Assembly (NCBI RefSeq): GCF_010389155.1
Contig: NC_057768.1
Coordinates: forward strand, 21,089,966 to 21,153,965
Source: Erigeron canadensis
Taxonomy: Eukaryota; Streptophyta; Magnoliopsida; Asterales; Asteraceae
Direction of reading: 5' to 3'
DNA length: 64,000 nucleotides
Both the position numbers and the translations under genes were made by a program. Each line of letters opens with the position of its first letter. Within the stretch, counting starts at the first letter, position 1. This document shows positions 1-11,450 of this stretch, in pieces. Under the pieces are notes generated by a model. It did no database searches, had not been told where the DNA came from, and was given only the letters and a program-made list of their open reading frames with translations.

Positions 1-125
1 AAACCGAATTATTAGCTAGTTAAAAGATCTTTATAAAACTGTTCATTCTCTTTTATGTAGAAATTAAATGTTTCCGCTTATATGATAGTAAAGTATAGTC
101 TATATATGTATTGCCTTTAGTTAGG

Positions 126-399
126 ATATTGAAATACATACTCACTAAGCAGCATGGTTGGATCAGTGGTAAACACTCTGGCCTCTGGAGACCGAGGTCA
201 TAGGTTCAATCCTCATCCCACGCAAAGGTTGGAGGGCATTTTTTACCATTTCGGTAGAACATGGAAGCAGCCTCTCTACTTAAATAGATGTAAGGTTTGC
301 CTACAACTTAACCTCCCTCATACACCGTCGAGGTATTGGGGCTCAAAACCCGCGGGAGGCGGCATTGAGCAGTTCCTATATTGAAATACATACTCACTA
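126..399 (+). mobile_element. tRNA-derived SINE with a perfect 22-bp target-site duplication
   Basis: The body is 148-377 (230 bp). It is bracketed by an identical 22-bp direct repeat at 126-147 and 378-399 (atattgaaat...tcacta). The 5' head is tRNA-like: a box A-like ggatcagtgg (160-169) and a nearly canonical box B ggttcaatcc (203-212), spaced as in a tRNA, so RNA polymerase III transcription is expected. The downstream segment (agcagcctctctact ... gtaaggtttgcctacaactt) resembles the 3' domain shared by several angiosperm SINE families. There is no clear simple-repeat tail. The exact duplication suggests an insertion younger than the decayed host element around it. Confidence 0.75.
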
Positions 400-2343
400 T
401 GCTAAAGGCAATTATGTAGAACTCTATCAGATTATAGCAAAGTTAGTTGCCTTGTAGAGTTATATTAGATATATATGTAGAATTTGTTGTCCTTAATTTA
501 TAATAGAATTACTAGAACATAGTTAAAGTGTAATTAGCTTTAAAGATGACTCGACAATGAGGTATGTGTATAGTGCAGTCATAGCTTGAAATTAGAAAAG
601 ATCGAATGCTGAAAAAGTAGTAAAATGCATAAACTGAATTCTATCTATATATATATATATATATAATGGTAAAGTTATAGCTGGAACTGGGTAAAGTACA
701 TGTAAATCTATATAGAAAGTTATTTTGTCGAGTTGGGGAAAGCCCACTCATATTATAATAGTAAACTAATAGCAATCAAGTTAGGGCAAACCCATAAAAG
801 TAGTTGATAAAAGTATTTTAAGTGTGGGGGCGTTTAAGACGCCATCATGGTAAATTTTGGGGTAAGAGTCCGACTAAAGACTCTAAATTAAGCGCTTTCT
901 GGAGGTAACCCGTATCTTTATTTTATTTTTGTTTTCTTGATTTATTTAGTTTTATTTTTGCATTTAGAATTTCTTATATTAAAAAATCCAAAAAAATTTG
1001 AATAATGAAAAATCCAAAAAGATTTTTGTTTTTAGTTTAGTTTGTCTCTTTTTCGTATTTAGAATTTTACTATTATTTTTAGTTTTTTTTTATGTTGGTA
1101 TGTTTAATCTGTTTCAGGAGTGTGTTTAGAACTTTAAGGATAAATGCGGTCGAGATGCAAATAGTTTATACTATTTTTGGATCAACCGAGCATTCGGAGC
1201 ACACACATTAAACCCGAGAAGTTTCATGTTTTTTATTCTTTTATTTACCTTTTCCTATTTCCCATAGTTTTCATTGGTTATTTGTACATTGAGGGTAATG
1301 TACAATTCAAGTGTGGGGGGAGAGGTAAATAGGAAAAAGCCGGGATATTTTGGGTAAAATTTGAAACTTTTGCTTGTTTGTCCTTATAGTTTAATTACTT
1401 TTGTCATATAGATTTAATCATACTTAGTAAGTAATTAAACTAATTCCTTTGATCAAAATTTTAAGATGTGAAATGTGTTTTGAATGATTAATTGGGCAAA
1501 TCCCTTCTGGATTGATAACATTGCTAGCACACTTATATCCCAAAACACCAAATATGTAAGCTCTTGATTCATTTATAAATATGCTAGGTGTTATGGTTTT
1601 GGTTTGGTTGGCCTTGTAAATTTGTCCCTCTTATAGGCTTTTAGATTTATTCAAGAGTAAGGGTTCTAATTTGAACTTTGAACTATGATGTGTAAGTTTG
1701 AGGTTAATTCATTCCATTTCTGGATTATTTCTTCTTTGATATGAGTGTGCTGGTGATTGTGTTGATTCTAGAACTTGTCCTAGTTGATCATTTTGAGATC
1801 GCAAATGAGATCACTTCGGTGATATAGGTGTAACTAGATGATAAAGAGGCAAATTTAGGATTTAACCGTGTTTTCTTTGTTTATTCACCCCTTATTATGT
1901 TTATCATTGTTTAACCATGTGTTTTGTGCATGTATTTTAGTAGCTAATCACATTGGTTAGTGAATATCCTTTGTTTAACCCGTGTTGCACTTATTTTTAG
2001 TGCAAGATACACTTAGAAAACTTGTTGAACCTCGCATTTTCATTTGTGTGAAATCTACCTAAATATGTAACCTATCCTCACCATACTGATAGTCAAAATC
2101 CATGGTTGGTCATTAATTGCCTATGCTAGTTGGATGGTTTGGGGTTGTCTTGGTTGTGCCGGGTTGGTATATTCTCTATTGTTGGGGGTAGATTAATTTC
2201 GTCATGATTTTAGATAAAGTCTAGATTATTCATTTTAGAATGTTATTTATGATTTGTCAATATGTTTTAAAGTTCAAAAAGGGGGTACCAATTAGGCAGG
2301 GTAAAAGTAGTTCATTAAAAAAAAGAATAGAAAAATTGAAAAA

Positions 2344-2379
<36 letters not shown>

Positions 2380-3225
2380 AAGAAAAACGAACTTGGACTG
2401 TCAGTTAGTATTTTCCATATTTTCGGCAAATCAAATTAGGTTGGTAAGTTAGTTTAAACCAACAAAATCTTAAATGTTAAATGTTTATTTAAGTTGGTAT
2501 GTTTATTAGACCAACTAAAAGGTTCTTTGATGATTATAATTTTCATTTTGGATTGGCAATGTTCTTTTAAGCCAAAAATGGTAAGTATTGGTTGTTAGAA
2601 GTCGTTTTGAATGTCATGCACCACAATGGTGTCAGTTTTTATCGGTCTATTGGGGGAGTAGTGTCGGAATAACGTCTTTTGGGCTTTGAATAGATGGCAA
2701 CTAGTGATATGGGTTATGTTGGACTAGACTATAATGTAAAACTTTGTTAATTGTTGTGTTATTTCCTTTTAACACTAATTATATCCCAAAATTCCAAACA
2801 CAATTTTAATGACCCTTGTAAGCCTTCAGAATTGTACATTACAGCCGTGTAAAGACTTCTTTTGATAGTTGTGCTTGGTGCTTACGCCTTGACGGTGGAG
2901 ATTTGATTCTAGAGCAAGCCTATGGTAAAATAGTATGCATCCTGACTAGGCTTTGAGTGATTGATACAATATCTCAACCCCAGTAGTTTGTTAGTTGGAG
3001 TAGGTTAGTTCAGATATTTTTCTCTCATTTGTTTTCGAGACTTGTAGATCATTCAAATATTGTGAAACATTTCAATTTTTATTTAAGATTAAAACTGCTT
3101 AACCATCTTTTATGTATTCTAGCTATAATGGTTTAGTTTCTTTTTGATAATTGTCATGTTCTTGCGATCATGAACCAAAGGAATGTTTGTGGTGAAATCT
3201 AAATTTGCTTGACGACAAGCAAAAT

Positions 3226-3242
3226 TTAAGTGTGGGGGAATT
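3226..3242 (+). other. polypurine tract before the 3' LTR
   Basis: The run ttaagtgtgggggaatt directly precedes the LTR start TGATATCG at 3243. In Ty3/gypsy elements this is the plus-strand DNA primer site. Near copies at about 819-830 and 1307-1320 are not followed by LTR-like sequence. Confidence 0.5.
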
Positions 3243-3477
3243 TGATATCGCTTATTTTAGACATATATATTTTATGCGATATCATCTTTTTTATGTTTGA
3301 ATAATTATTATTATATAGACTTTTATACTTAAAATGTGATTTATTTGGATTATAGGTCTATAAGATGAGATATGATGAGAGTAAATCAATTGGAGCTCAA
3401 AAGAGCTCCAAAAGACGATAAATGTGACATATGTTGAGCTCGGCTAGCTGATCATCCATCACAGGATACTCAAAAGA

Positions 3478-3478
3478 A

Positions 3479-3514
<36 letters not shown>
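3478..3514. repeat. (ATT)n microsatellite
   Basis: About twelve uninterrupted ATT units inside the putative LTR. Confidence 0.9.
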
Positions 3515-3718
3515 ATGGTGTAAATGGGCCAAGAATAATTAAAAGGAGATGTGGGCTGGACTAGAACAATCAAAGAATTAAGAGGAAGATTGGGCCGAAG
3601 CCTTTTTGGGCCTGCATTGCGTGAAGTTAGAAGAAGAAAAGGAAACAGTGAAGTCGGCAAGAAGAAACAGAAACCAAAAAGAATTTGGACTTTTTGGTCC
3701 TTGTGAGGTCGGCTACAA

Positions 3719-3737
3719 AATCTATATATTATATAAG
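3719..3737 (+). promoter_or_regulatory. TATA-like box of the Athila-type LTR
   Basis: The stretch tctatatattatataag lies about 480 bp into the LTR and is followed by mixed-composition sequence, as expected for a U3/R boundary. The start site is not identifiable. Confidence 0.3.
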
Positions 3738-5689
3738 ATTGAGGTGCTTGGGAGAAGAACAGACAATTTACAACTTAGATATCGAAATTAATTTATTAGT
3801 TTTAGGGAATCGAATTAGTGGTCGGCAAGTGGGGAGTTTTTCGTGTGAGGAGAAGGCGCAAAATACAAAAGTCGAAGGCTTTTGTTTCTTTTTCGTGGTG
3901 TTCGTCGAGTGCAGCCTTTGATATTCATCGCAGCAGCAGCATTAACTCCACAGCCGCATTATTCGTTCGACTTCTCACTTTCTATTTTATTATTATTAAT
4001 TGCTTAATTGTGAGACTTATGGATTTTATCTATTTAATTACTGTTAGTTTTATTTATCTTGAGATGAGTAGCTAAAGTTTTCTATTATCTATTTAGATGA
4101 AGTGATACTTTGACAATGGTTGTATATTTTTAATTCATGTTTCCTTTATTAACGTTGTGTCGCGATCTTAGTGAATTAATTCTTAGTTATTTATTATTAT
4201 GGTTGTTGGTAATACATGTGGCTTTGTCGATGGTGTCGGAAGTATATGTGTATTATTTCAATTGCTTGTTTATAAGTAGTTGGTGCTAATTCATGGTGTG
4301 ATAGTAATCAACGTAGTAATAATAAGAATTAATTTGTTAATTGGATTAGCGGTTGATGGTGTCACGTTAGTTTCATGTAGGCATAATTGTTAATAGATAA
4401 TAAAAACAAAATTGATTGATTAGGAAAATTGTATTAAACGTTGGTGGCGTCAATTTTCTATAATAGAACTGATTAGTTAGTTGAATTGGATAGAGTATAC
4501 GCTTGTTGCGCGCCAAGTTAGTGCTTTGTTCAAATCTAGGTTTTATTGTCAACGAACTTGAATTTGGTCTTAATTTAAATGCAACCGGAGTTACTGTGTC
4601 ATGGATTTAAGGTAGATGACTGTTAAATAATCTTGTTTTCAACAAATCTCTTTTTGATTAATCATTAGGGATTACTAACTGATTTTCTAACTAATTGCAA
4701 TGTGACAACACGGTCACAAAACCCCCTTTTTAAATTAGAATTACTTAATGTTAACAATTGCTTTACTTTAGTCCTTGTGTTCGATTCTGAACTTACCATT
4801 TAACTATACTGCATACGAACGGGTCTACTGCCCGAGAGTGTGTAATAGTCAGTTTTATGGTATTTCTTGTTTTTAATTTTTAAACTAAATTTTACAGATG
4901 AATATGTGACATCGAGTAGATAAATGAGAGATATTAGTCAAATTCGCTTAAAGGTGTCTTACACTTTATAGTACAGGAAATATTTATAAATTAGTTTCCA
5001 AGAATGAGAAAGGTTTGTGTAAATGAATAGTATATTTATAGAGTAGTGCTTTGTAAAATAAAAATATAAAATAGAGTTTACAAGTTACATGTATTTAACT
5101 AGTAATAGCCAAGAGTGTCAAACCTTGAAATATGAGGGATTAACTATGTACTAATGAACCTAACTTTGATCTTTATGTATCTCAAACTAGCTGGCATGCT
5201 ATAACAACAAATGAAAGTGTATATGTATGTGTCATAGCAGAACATATAAATAACTACATAGATGGAAATGGAAAGCTAGGGTGTTTACAACTAAGATTTC
5301 TTTAGCAATCAAGACCCCTATGGGTGTATATGTGTGTTCGGCTGTATATCATATGATCAGAATAAAGAAAATAGGGTGATCAATTGCAGGTTTCCGATCG
5401 AAATAAGAAGAAAGGATTTCGTGACTAACTAGTTCGAGACGAGTTCATTAATCCCCAAAATCTGAGGTATGTCAATATGATTAGCATTAACTAATAAATA
5501 TAAATCTCAACTTTATTGAGTCGAGATTCTAAGTAGTTACAGGAAAGATGAGCTAAGATTACTATATTACTATCAGAAGAAAGAAACAGTAAATTGAGTT
5601 ATGAAACTATTTGATCTTGTTCGTAAATGAAAATTTTTAGTAGACATGTGATTGCTTATGAGTTTAGTTATATATGGATTTATAAAAGG

Positions 5690-5930
5690 GGGTATAGAAA
5701 CAAGTGACAAGAAAGTTCTAAATCCAAAGTTGTGGTTAAAATCTAAAATTTTACAGTTTAAATGAATCGACTTAGTAATGTTAGAGTTGCGATATAGTGC
5801 CAGAAAAGATTATCCACACAACTTAAGTTTTATGTAGTGTAAGAGATGGGATTTTATTGCAAGTGCATACAAATCATGTCAATAGCGAGCACACTTTGTG
5901 ACGCGGATGACATTCAGAATATTGTAGCGG
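5690..5930 (+). repeat. diverged direct repeat, copy 1
   Basis: It shares an ordered series of words with 8095-8365: ccaaa(g)tt..., tgacttantaatnttagagt, cagaaaaga, atacaaatcatgtcaata, a run with cactttgt, and gatgacattcagaata. Spacing is kept with small indels. The words continue more weakly to about 6120 versus 8650. Confidence 0.6.
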
Positions 5931-6849
5931 ATTAGACACTATGATGTATTCTGAAAGGAGTTAGCAGTTAGAAATCTAATAAGCAGATGGATTTATAAGG
6001 TTGATATAGACTAAGCGGACATGCTCGAGTAATGACAATAAACAAATAATGGGGCATATATATCTTTTGCCTAGGATTGAGAAGTTGTCAACTTAATTTT
6101 AATTTTTATGAGATAAATGGATATACATTTTATGTTAAGTTAACAACTTAAAAAAAAAATAAAAATAAAAACTAAAAGCTTCATTAAAATGCTGGGGTGA
6201 CCAAAATTTATAGAATTAAAGCATCTGGAGCTACATTTGGTATGTCATACGGGTAATAGGTTTAGTGGTTTATTATCCCGGAATATCAATGGTGGTCAGT
6301 GATATTTACATTCTTCAGTTATGAAATTAGAGATATAACTTGAAGATAGTTTCTTTTCTTTTATAAAAAAAAAAAGGTTGACTTAGCTTAATATGATGAG
6401 TCCTATATTATACAATAGATATAATTGGTGAATGGTTGCATATAGACAATCAGAGAGTCTTGTTATAATTATATGTGTGTCTAACAAGATAATTATTTAT
6501 TCTCATTGTATCTAATAAAAAGTTACATAGATTAGCAAAGTAATATCTAAGAGATGCAGATCACATATGTTAGTTGAAACACAAATATTTGTCGTAAGAG
6601 AGGCAAACCATAACGTTAAGTCAATGTATGTGAAATTAAATAACTGGGTTACGCTGCAAGAGGTGAAGTGATAGAGTTGACCCGAAAGAAATGAAAAGTA
6701 TATACTAAAGAAGACTAGTGAAAATAAGTATCAAAGAATTAGGACTTGCGGGATAAAAAAAAGAAATTATAATACTAATAATAGAATTGGATGAATGTTA
6801 AATTTAGTAGAACATTTTTTAGAAGTCAGAGACCTTGAACCTTATATTT

Positions 6850-7566
6850 CCTATCAGGGTGTTTGGTAGAATTATTAGTCCATTTTTATGTCTAAGTTAA
6901 TATTCTTTTCTACGGGTAAACCATAATTTCCTTAAAATGATTAGATTTAAAGGATGATTATGCTCCAAAAAACACGAGAGAAGATACAGATTCCATTACC
7001 ATTAACAATCACATTGATTTTCATCTTACAATCTATTTTGCTCGACAACCTTGTATTTGATTCATTCTTAGGCACATGTAAACCTCCTCTCGAACATGCA
7101 AGCTTGTAGTACCTTTTATCACCATCTTTTCTTGTACTGATTTTTCAAACCCCAAATTCAGTATATATTTGTAAAAGAAAACTGAAAGCTGCTCTTCTAA
7201 ATCAAACTTCATACCAACTTCGGGAATGTCTTGGTTGGTATTAGCAAGGATTCGTGTGATATCTTCGACATCTATATTCTGAAACTGATCAAAAAATTCA
7301 ACTTCGGGAATTTCTTGGTTAGTATTAGCATGTAATCGGTCGATATCTTCGACATCAATATTCTGAAATTGATCAAAAGGTTCAGTTTCAGGAATGTCTT
7401 GGTTGGTATTAGCAAGGATTTGTTCGACATCTTCGACATCAATATATTGAAATTGATCCAAATGTTCAACATTCGTAGTTGGTTGGATATAACCAACACT
7501 GAGAATTTGTTCGACAGGTTCCATATTTGGTACCCCATCCGTAAACAAATCCCACATGCTACACAT
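6850..7566 (-). pseudogene. FAR1-like DNA-binding-domain relic with acidic repeats
   Basis: An open frame of 177 codons runs from 7566 to 7033. Residues 37-120 are three 28-residue repeats (DQFQNIDVEDI..ILANTN type), rich in Asp, Glu, Asn and Gln. Residues 121-177 then resemble the start of a FAR1 domain: EVGMKFDLEEQ..FFYKYILNLGF, a VYMC position and GCRAK. After the stop, other frames continue the family pattern with MKINVIVNGNG and EHNHPL (about 6960-7005), the conserved FAR1 ending. FAR1/FHY3 proteins are MULE-derived transcription factors. No transposase or SWIM domain is visible. The gene is therefore frameshifted and truncated. It may be a remnant of a FAR1-related gene or of a MULE transposase. 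Confidence 0.5.
7207..7458 (-). repeat. three 84-bp coding tandem repeats
   Basis: Each unit encodes 28 residues around the core IDVEDI and ANTNQ(D/E)IPE. The repeats keep the reading frame. A fainter fourth unit lies upstream (VEQILSVGY...). Confidence 0.85.
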
Positions 7567-8094
7567 GTATTATGATATTTTGTAAGAAAGTTCATCATCG
7601 TTAGCTAAATAATAATTAAAATGATAAGATAATCAATTAATAGTATAATAATATATGAATTCATAAAACTAAGATTGACGATTAGAATGGCAATGGATTT
7701 CATTATACAAATATATGTAGATGGATTCAATAAAATAGTTAGACAAGAATATATGTAATTACTTTAGTCTTGAGGCCCCAAAGATTGACAGATAGACGGT
7801 GGCTGCGTGCAAAAAAAAAAAATATAATAATTCAAAGTGACAGAAAAGATGAGAAAATAGGTTAGGTAATTTTAGGTGTAAAAGTGATCGGGGAAACAAA
7901 TGGTCATTTTGATTAGTTTATTTAAGAGTTATTTTATAAAATAACAAGGGTAAAGCAGGAATTAAAACAAAAGTATTTGTATGGTGACAAGTGTTAGGCC
8001 AAAAAAATTAAGAGGATAATTAGGTTAGGAGGATTAATCATTTCTCTTCAAATAAAAAGAGTTGTATAAATATGGATACGTTCCATGAATGCAA

Positions 8095-8365
8095 ACATAG
8101 AAATAAGTAACACGAGGGTTCCAAATTCCAACTAGATTTAAAACCCAAGGTTAGGTCCAAAAGTTTAAAACTTTCATAGCTCGTATGAATTGACTTATTA
8201 ATATTAGAGTCGCGAGTAGTTTCAGAAAAGACGTTCCGAGTAAGTTAAGTCCATAAGAAAAGGAAAAATAGTTGCTGTAGTAATAGCACAGGTTAGTGGA
8301 TACAAATCATGTCAATATTAAACTCACTTTGTTTGTGCAGATGACATTCAGAATAATGTTATAGA
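8095..8365 (+). repeat. diverged direct repeat, copy 2
   Basis: This is the partner of the 5690-5930 copy, about 2.4 kb downstream in the same orientation. The best-kept block is atacaaatcatgtcaata near 8300 followed by gatgacattcagaat near 8341. Divergence is high, so the duplication is old. It could be the LTR pair of a very old element, or a segmental duplication. Confidence 0.6.
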
Positions 8366-9734
8366 TGTTACCGATAATCAAGTATGACGATTTCCCAAAT
8401 GAGTAGTAGTATTCAACCTGATAGACAACTGAAGTTTTAAATTGATGTATTGTAAGTGGAGCTAATGGAATCGTTGAGAATTTGTTTGTGTAAGTTGCAT
8501 AGGATATAATAGTTAGTTGTTAAGAGATTATGTAGTTGATATGAGAAATACAGATTACAACGATAAACGTTAATGACTATCAGACCAGTATTGTAGACTA
8601 TAGGTATTTTTTGCCTAAGAATGATCAATTTTCACTCTAATTTCTAATTGTCATTTAGTTGTCAAGTGTTAAATTGGTACAATTTTAATATTCAGATGGC
8701 TATAAAAAAAACAGTGATAGCTTTTTCAGACTACATGATTCACGTGCTTATTGAGTTTGATAAGCTAATGGTCGTGCATAATGATAGTATTTAGCTATCT
8801 AAATTCTCAAAAGGGACAGGGATCTTAGTAAAGACAAGCTTAAGGTATGACCAGAAAGAAAGTTATAGCAAATTTTATAAAAGTAAGTTTAGTTATTTGG
8901 GGTTAAACTTCTAGAATGATTGATAATTCAGATTTTGAAGAAAACCAACTCAAGTAAGGGTTTGACACTTTGACATTGCCTAAACTATAGATGGAAAGGT
9001 GATTTATTTAAATTAAGAATTAGGGTGTGTATAAAGCACAAATTTTAGTGATTGGGTTATTGTTCAAGCTATATATTATTGAAAGAAACGCCAAGAATAC
9101 CGAACTAGTGAATTGATAGTGAGTAGTTGTTTTAGGCCCAAGTCATAGAGGGAGCATCATTGCTAGCAAAACGGGTACAGATTATAAGAGTTCTACCATT
9201 ACAAAAAGAATGAAGTGATGTAATTAATAAATCTCATGGTGAGATTAGATTGTACGAAAAATGCCAATGAAATAATTAAGAAATAAAAGGAAAGTAAAGA
9301 CGAGATAAGTGTAACACCCCGACGACGAGGAATCACGAGGGTTACATACTAAGCACAACACGACATGGAAATTAAGTAGAGACAATTCTAAATGCATTAG
9401 AAGGATTGAAAATTCATACAATTCAATCAATTAAAACTCCGAGATCATACAAAAATGCATAAGGAGCACGACCATCAAACGTTTACAAAAAAAAGTATAA
9501 AAGATGGTATATGATCGTAAGCATAACCCATAAGCGGGGACTATGAATTACGGATCAACGATAAGGTCCAAATCCAATCCTGGCATGCAAACAATCAATC
9601 ATCATCCCATACATCTTTGGTTAACATGTTCACCTGAAAAGTGTACTAAAACGGGCCAACTTAAAGTTGATGAGTTCGTAGGTTTAAGTAATGAAAATCA
9701 AGTGTGTCGGGATAACAACCGTTAACGATATACG

Positions 9735-9995
9735 AGAATTAATAACGTTCAATAACGTGGGCTCAACAACCTAATACGTGAGCATAAAGATCCCATAACG
9801 TGGATTCAACAATCCATAACGTGAGTATAAAGATACCCATAACGTGGATTTAACAATCTATAACGTGAGTTTAACAACCCATAACGTGAGTATAAAGATA
9901 CCCATAACGTGAATTTAACAATCCATAACGTGAGTTTAACAACCCATAACGTGAGTATAAAGATACCCATAACGTGGATTCGACAATCCATAATG
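9735..9995. repeat. minisatellite of 'cataacgtg' units inside the LTR
   Basis: The phrase ccataacgtg recurs about ten times, alternating with gattcaacaa, agtataaagatac and gtttaacaac linkers. The units form imperfect higher-order repeats of about 50-60 bp. Confidence 0.85.
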
Positions 9996-10034
9996 TGAGC
10001 ATATATATGTAATAATTAAGTAGTTATCATCTCG

Positions 10035-10168
10035 TTCAATATCATAATCAATCGTATCAACCGACAAGCATTTAGCAATGAGTATACTTTCCACCCCAAA
10101 TTTCAATATCATAATCAATCGTATCAACCGACAAGCATTTAGCAATGAGTATACTTTCCACCCCAAAT
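10035..10168. repeat. exact 67-bp tandem duplication
   Basis: 10035-10101 and 10102-10168 read the same (ttcaatatcataatcaat ... ccaccccaaat), which indicates a recent slippage event within the LTR. Confidence 0.9.
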
Positions 10169-10352
10169 AAAGTAAACGTAGGGCTACGAAACTCACCTTT
10201 GTCTCGTATCGTCAAGTTATAATTTAATTGTAAGTATTCGACGATTTACAATTATCCCGAATTCTTCAACGATCACAACCTATCATTATTTGTATACGAC
10301 ACATTTATTAATATAAGTACGTTTATTTAAACACTCATGCATATGTATGTAT

Positions 10353-10968
10353 AGGGGTGGATTAGTTTGAGAACCCTTAAAAAAAAAGAACGCGAGAACT
10401 AATCCTGGCCATTGATTTTGATTTTGATGATATTTAATTTTCTCTCTCCTCATTTTCACCCAATTCATTCAAATGGTTTTATCTCACAAACCGTACATCG
10501 TTAAACGAAAAAAAACATGGGTAGTCTTAAAATTTCGTGCTCTTTCATTAGAGATGCGACTTGATATACTTTTGACAAACTTTTAAATTTCGATTTATTT
10601 TTTAATTTTTTTTTTAGCGATAATCCTACACATGTGTAGGACGTCCTACACATGTGCAGGACATGTGTAGGGTATACATCATACACATCCTACACATGTG
10701 CAGGTAAAAAAAAAATTCGAAAATTTTTTTTTTTCGAAATTTAAAAGTTTGTCAAAAGTATATCAAGTCGCATCTCTAATGAAAGAGGACGAAATTTTAA
10801 GACTACCCATGGTTTTTTTTTCGTCTAACGATGCACGGTTTGTGAGATAAAATGTTTTGAAAATTTTGGATGAAAGTGATAAGAGAGAAAAAAGGAGATG
10901 AGATGTGTGGCCCAGATTGGTTCTCGCGTTCTTTTTTTTTTTATGGTTCTCAAAATAACTTTCCTCTC
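10353..10968. mobile_element. foldback MITE inserted in the LTR
   Basis: The two halves are inverted copies. gagaacccttaaaaaaaaag and aacgcgagaacta on the left match, in reverse complement, the right end near 10915-10956. Further in, the left stretch 10496-10597 matches the complement of 10735-10830 over about 95 bp. The element sits between TA-rich flanks, so a TA or TATA target is likely. No protein is encoded. Structure and size (616 bp) suggest a non-autonomous foldback or MULE-type MITE; the superfamily is not certain. Confidence 0.75.
10624..10704. repeat. central palindromic-word array of the MITE
   Basis: The core CCTACACATGTGTAGG (10625-10640) is its own reverse complement. Close variants follow at once (cctacacatgtgcagg twice, acatgtgtaggg once). 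Confidence 0.85.
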
Positions 10969-11149
10969 TATATATATATATATATATATGAATATTTGTT
11001 ATTGTTTGTTTCACTTTCATTCGTTTTTAAGTAAACTTGGGTTTGTAACCCACTCCTTTGAACGGTCCTTAGGACACTCCCAGGTCACCCATTGGGTCGA
11101 GAAGAATCCCAAAGCAAAGCCCGGTTCAGCCCATGGAGGTTGGGCTTCA

Positions 11150-11450
11150 AACTAGAAAAAGGAGGGAAACTGGTTTTCTGGGCTGGCGTGTGAGACGGCC
11201 AAAGTTGGTGTGCCAGGCGGTGGTAAGAAAAGGCAGGGCGTGCAAGACGATGGTCTGGAAATGAGAGTTTCACCGTGCAGGTAACTGTAACACAGAAAAG
11301 CTAGGCGTCTAGCTAGCGTCTGGGCAAACTGGGGTTTGTAGACCACCGTCTCAAACGGCCATAGGACCGTGTGATATGCCAAACACAAAACATCGAGCGT
11401 CTGAGACGCTGGGGAGGGGCGTGCGGGACGGTGAAGCAGAAAAATCAAAA
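11150..11450. repeat. GC-rich array of near-palindromic words in the LTR
   Basis: Words of the type CGT....ACG recur: gcgtgtgagacgg, cgtgcaagacg, ccgtctcaaacgg, gcgtctgagacgc and cgtgcgggacgg. The surrounding LTR is AT-rich. Confidence 0.6.

Larger units (their letters stand above)
1..3242 (+). mobile_element. 3' internal region of a decayed Athila-like Ty3/gypsy retrotransposon
   Basis: No open reading frame of useful length survives here. The call rests on arrangement. A phrase resembling the post-pol region of plant Athila elements, ttaagcgctttctggaggt, lies near 889-907 and is followed by T-rich sequence. The motif aagtgtggggg occurs at 820-830, 1309-1319 and 3228-3238, and the last copy sits directly before a sequence starting TGATATCG that has the make-up of an LTR. 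Athila elements carry a long non-coding or env-like stretch between pol and the 3' LTR, which would explain 3 kb without genes. The 5' part of the element lies outside the window. A SINE interrupts it at 148-377. Lineage is inferred from family memory; another Ty3/gypsy lineage is possible. Confidence 0.5.
3243..4896 (+). repeat. 3' LTR of the Athila-like element
   Basis: This 1.65-kb segment begins with TG after a polypurine tract and ends with a TTTTACA-type terminus at 4890-4896. It holds an (ATT)n run, a TATA-rich stretch near 3721-3737 that could be the U3 promoter, and the phrase cgaacgggtctactgcccgag near 4817, which recalls the 3' end of Athila LTRs. There is no second LTR copy in the window for comparison, so both ends are estimates and the target duplication cannot be tested. 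Confidence 0.5.
4897..9304. other. gene-poor decayed sequence
   Basis: AT-rich DNA with no open frame that looks real, apart from the FAR1-like relic on the minus strand (6850-7566). Two stretches, about 5690-5930 and 8095-8365, are diverged copies of each other. The chromovirus at 9310 inserted into this sequence, which resumes at 18507. Confidence 0.6.

Noticed and set aside
154..384. 76-codon open frame over the SINE
   Set aside because: It lies wholly within the tRNA-derived SINE, and no protein family is recognisable.
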